DNA of 64,000 nucleotides from Glycine soja. Taxonomy: Eukaryota; Streptophyta; Magnoliopsida; Fabales; Fabaceae. The translations under genes were made by a program, and so were the position numbers. Shown here piece after piece: positions 62,064 to 64,000 of this stretch. The number at the start of each line of letters is the position of its first letter. The stretch's first letter is position 1. The notes beneath the pieces are model-generated. The model worked only from the letters and a program-made list of their open reading frames with translations. It was not told the DNA's origin and ran no database searches. The stretch is taken from NCBI RefSeq assembly GCF_004193775.1, contig NC_041003.1, forward strand, positions 44,273,611 through 44,337,610, given 5' to 3'.

Positions 62064-63729
62064 ACATACATTTATTTTCATATTCTAAAAATAAGAATCA
62101 TTGATTTTTTTGAGTCTTGATACAGCTATTCCTTTTCTTCCCAATGTAATGTCTGTTGAGTTTCTCTACTTTTAAGGATTTTTCAATCACTGCTAATTGT
62201 TAGTGTTTCAGATAACAAATCAAGCTGAATTTGAGATGATTAATTGGAATGCTTTATCTCATACAGCTGACCCTATATACCATGATTATACAATGTAAAA
62301 CTGGAATCCTTTTCTTTAGCAGTATATTTCTCGTGGTCTTCTGCAGGAATGGAAAATTTAAGAACACCGGCATATTTTGTTCATGTCATCTGAGTTATCT
62401 TAGGTGTTATATTTGCTGAAATTTTCCTTGATGTCATTGTTGCACAATTAATTGTTGGAGCTTTTATAAAGGATATGGTTTATTACTTTATTTTGGGTGG
62501 TTCTTAACTACTTATTCCGAAAAGTGTGTTCCAGTGAACGTCCAAAATTTACCTATATCAAGGATTGAACAAACGAGATATAAGGAATCAGGATTATCTA
62601 GAAGGCTTGAATATTGTTTTCTAATTTACTTATGATTCTATATTGAGTTAATACCTAACCCATATGGTGTGAATTTCAACTCTTTAGTCAGCTGGGTTAC
62701 TCAGATTCAAGACTTCAGTTTGATCTTCTCTTTTCTTCTAGAGGGATTTGTTTTCTTTCATTATAGTTGGGTGCTTCATTGAGTTCATTCTATTGATATC
62801 AGAGACTAGGGGTGGAGTTACTTGCCCAGACCTCTGTATGCTTGTTCAAATAAGGGCAGTTAGTTAATTGGAGAACTTTCTGCAACTTTTCCCTAGATTA
62901 TGTTCATTAGGAAGACAAAACAACTTAAAGAGACAAGGATAAATGTTTCAAAATCATATAATAGCAACCATGCAATGTCATTAGACTTTCGGCAAAACTA
63001 TGACAAAGTTTCACTTCTGTTCCTTTTCATTTGTGTAGAGATACTTTCATGACATCTATGTTAGATAAGTAAGGATTTTTGTGTTAGTTTTATTGTTCTT
63101 GTTATGTAGATAAGTAGATTTTAGTACTTTAATTGCATGATAGTATTATTTTTACTTCTGTAAGAGCTTGCAAACTCCATTCTCCATCTCTTGGGTTTAT
63201 CTCTACCTACATGGTTGAGAGCTGTACAACTTTGTTGCTAATAATATCTAATGTAACTTTCAGTAACTAGTCAACTTGGGGTTGCTAATCAGGCTTTCTT
63301 GTCGTTGAGATTGATGCAACATATACAAAATCATCAGGCCATAACAATCTTTTAATTATGAAATCATTTCAATTAATTTACGTTACTTAAAGAAAAATAA
63401 TTAGTTTAATTAATCACATTAAATTTATAATTATTTGTACTATTATTAAAAATTATTTTTTTCTCAACTCTCTCTTCACCTAATTGTTTCTCATTAATAT
63501 TTGATGAGAGAATAATTAAGAACATCTAAGAAAAATAATAATTAAAATATTTAAAAATTAAAAAAAATAATCTTATAAAATGAACAAACAAATTTTTCAA
63601 AAAGATCTTATAATTAGTTACTAAGTGAGTAACACTTAGCAGCAGATCCCCAATTAGAAAGGTGTATATTAGCAGGAATAATAGCCAGCACAAAAGGACT
63701 TGATATTGCATTGGTTGCTGTTATGCTCA
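62064..63729. other. Intergenic DNA, nothing assignable
   Basis: No gene, RNA or transposon end that I can support. The 61-residue - strand frame at 63526-63711 is hydrophobic low-complexity. Confidence 0.4.
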
Positions 63730-64000
63730 AGTTGGGGTCAGTTGAAGTTGTTAACAGCTGTATTTAACAGTTAGTTAGTTAGAGATCCTAACTAATTTAT
63801 AAAAGAGTGGGAAAAATGGCAGGGTATAAATAGGAGGGTAATAATAAGAGTTAGATTGGATTGGGAGTAGAGGTTGGAAGGAAATGCAGGAGTCTCAAAT
63901 TTCCTTGAGTTGCGAGAGATACTTATCTGTAATTATTGTTTTGCATCTTCTCTCTTGATTCTGCAATCGTATTAATTCAGATTCAGGGAGAAGAGTGATA
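63730..64000 (+). mobile_element. Probable LTR of a retrotransposon, right-edge partial
   Basis: The stretch has LTR-like order: GTTAACAGCTG and TTAGTTAGTTAGAGATCC, then GGGTATAAATAGGAGG as a TATA box (63823-63838), then a transcribed-type GGAAGGAAATGCAGGAGTCT and CTGTAATTATTGTTTTGCAT before TCTCTCTTGATTCTGCAATC. Neither terminus is secure and the element would continue past the window. Inference from architecture. Confidence 0.35.

Overview
This is plant nuclear DNA, almost certainly from a legume and most likely soybean (Glycine). The genes are widely spaced and intron-rich, introns are GT-AG, and the intergenic DNA is very AT-rich with long (AT)n and (AAT)n tracts. Legume-type signals include a restorer-like PPR remnant, an Au-like SINE and a foldback element built on CGGATCAAGTTGATCCG. 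The species call is inference; I could not run a search.

Layout. (1) 1-40244 holds four class III secretory peroxidase genes, broken up by long repeat-rich spacers: + strand 1-2787 (5' end outside the window), - strand 5045-7706, - strand 15627-18820, + strand 36247-40244. The two - strand genes share an intron loss (exons 3 and 4 fused) and an extra codon in exon 2, so they are closest relatives. The two + strand genes keep the ancestral four exons and fall in different subgroups (cationic-peroxidase-like and lignin-forming/PRX52-like). (2) Inside this block, 24192-26233 on the - strand is a three-exon BLOS1 (BLOC-1 subunit 1/GCN5L1) gene whose last coding exon is only 90 nt and lies 1.46 kb from exon 2. 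(3) 40600-43250 is retroelement-derived DNA. (4) 45777-49368 (-) is a PUB4-like U-box/ARM E3 ligase with a likely 5'-leader exon near 51.8 kb and retroelement pieces in the leader intron. (5) 54260-56614 holds decayed LINE/RNase H remnants. (6) 57058-58548 (+) is an intronless organellar-type tyrosyl-tRNA synthetase with a strongly GC-rich 5' third. (7) 61023-61752 is a broken restorer-like PPR gene followed by a 162-bp tandem duplication. (8) The right edge looks like the LTR of a retrotransposon cut by the window end.

Functionally the peroxidases act in the cell wall and apoplast, BLOS1 in endosomal trafficking, the U-box protein in ubiquitination, and the synthetase in organelle translation. 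There is no operon-like logic. The peroxidase cluster is a tandem array and the rest is ordinary plant gene order. I found no convincing new multi-gene system. The most interesting items are a probable GC-AG intron in the first peroxidase, a foldback MULE-like element with a 9-bp target duplication, a SINE with a 19-bp duplication, and possible alternative C-termini of the U-box protein.
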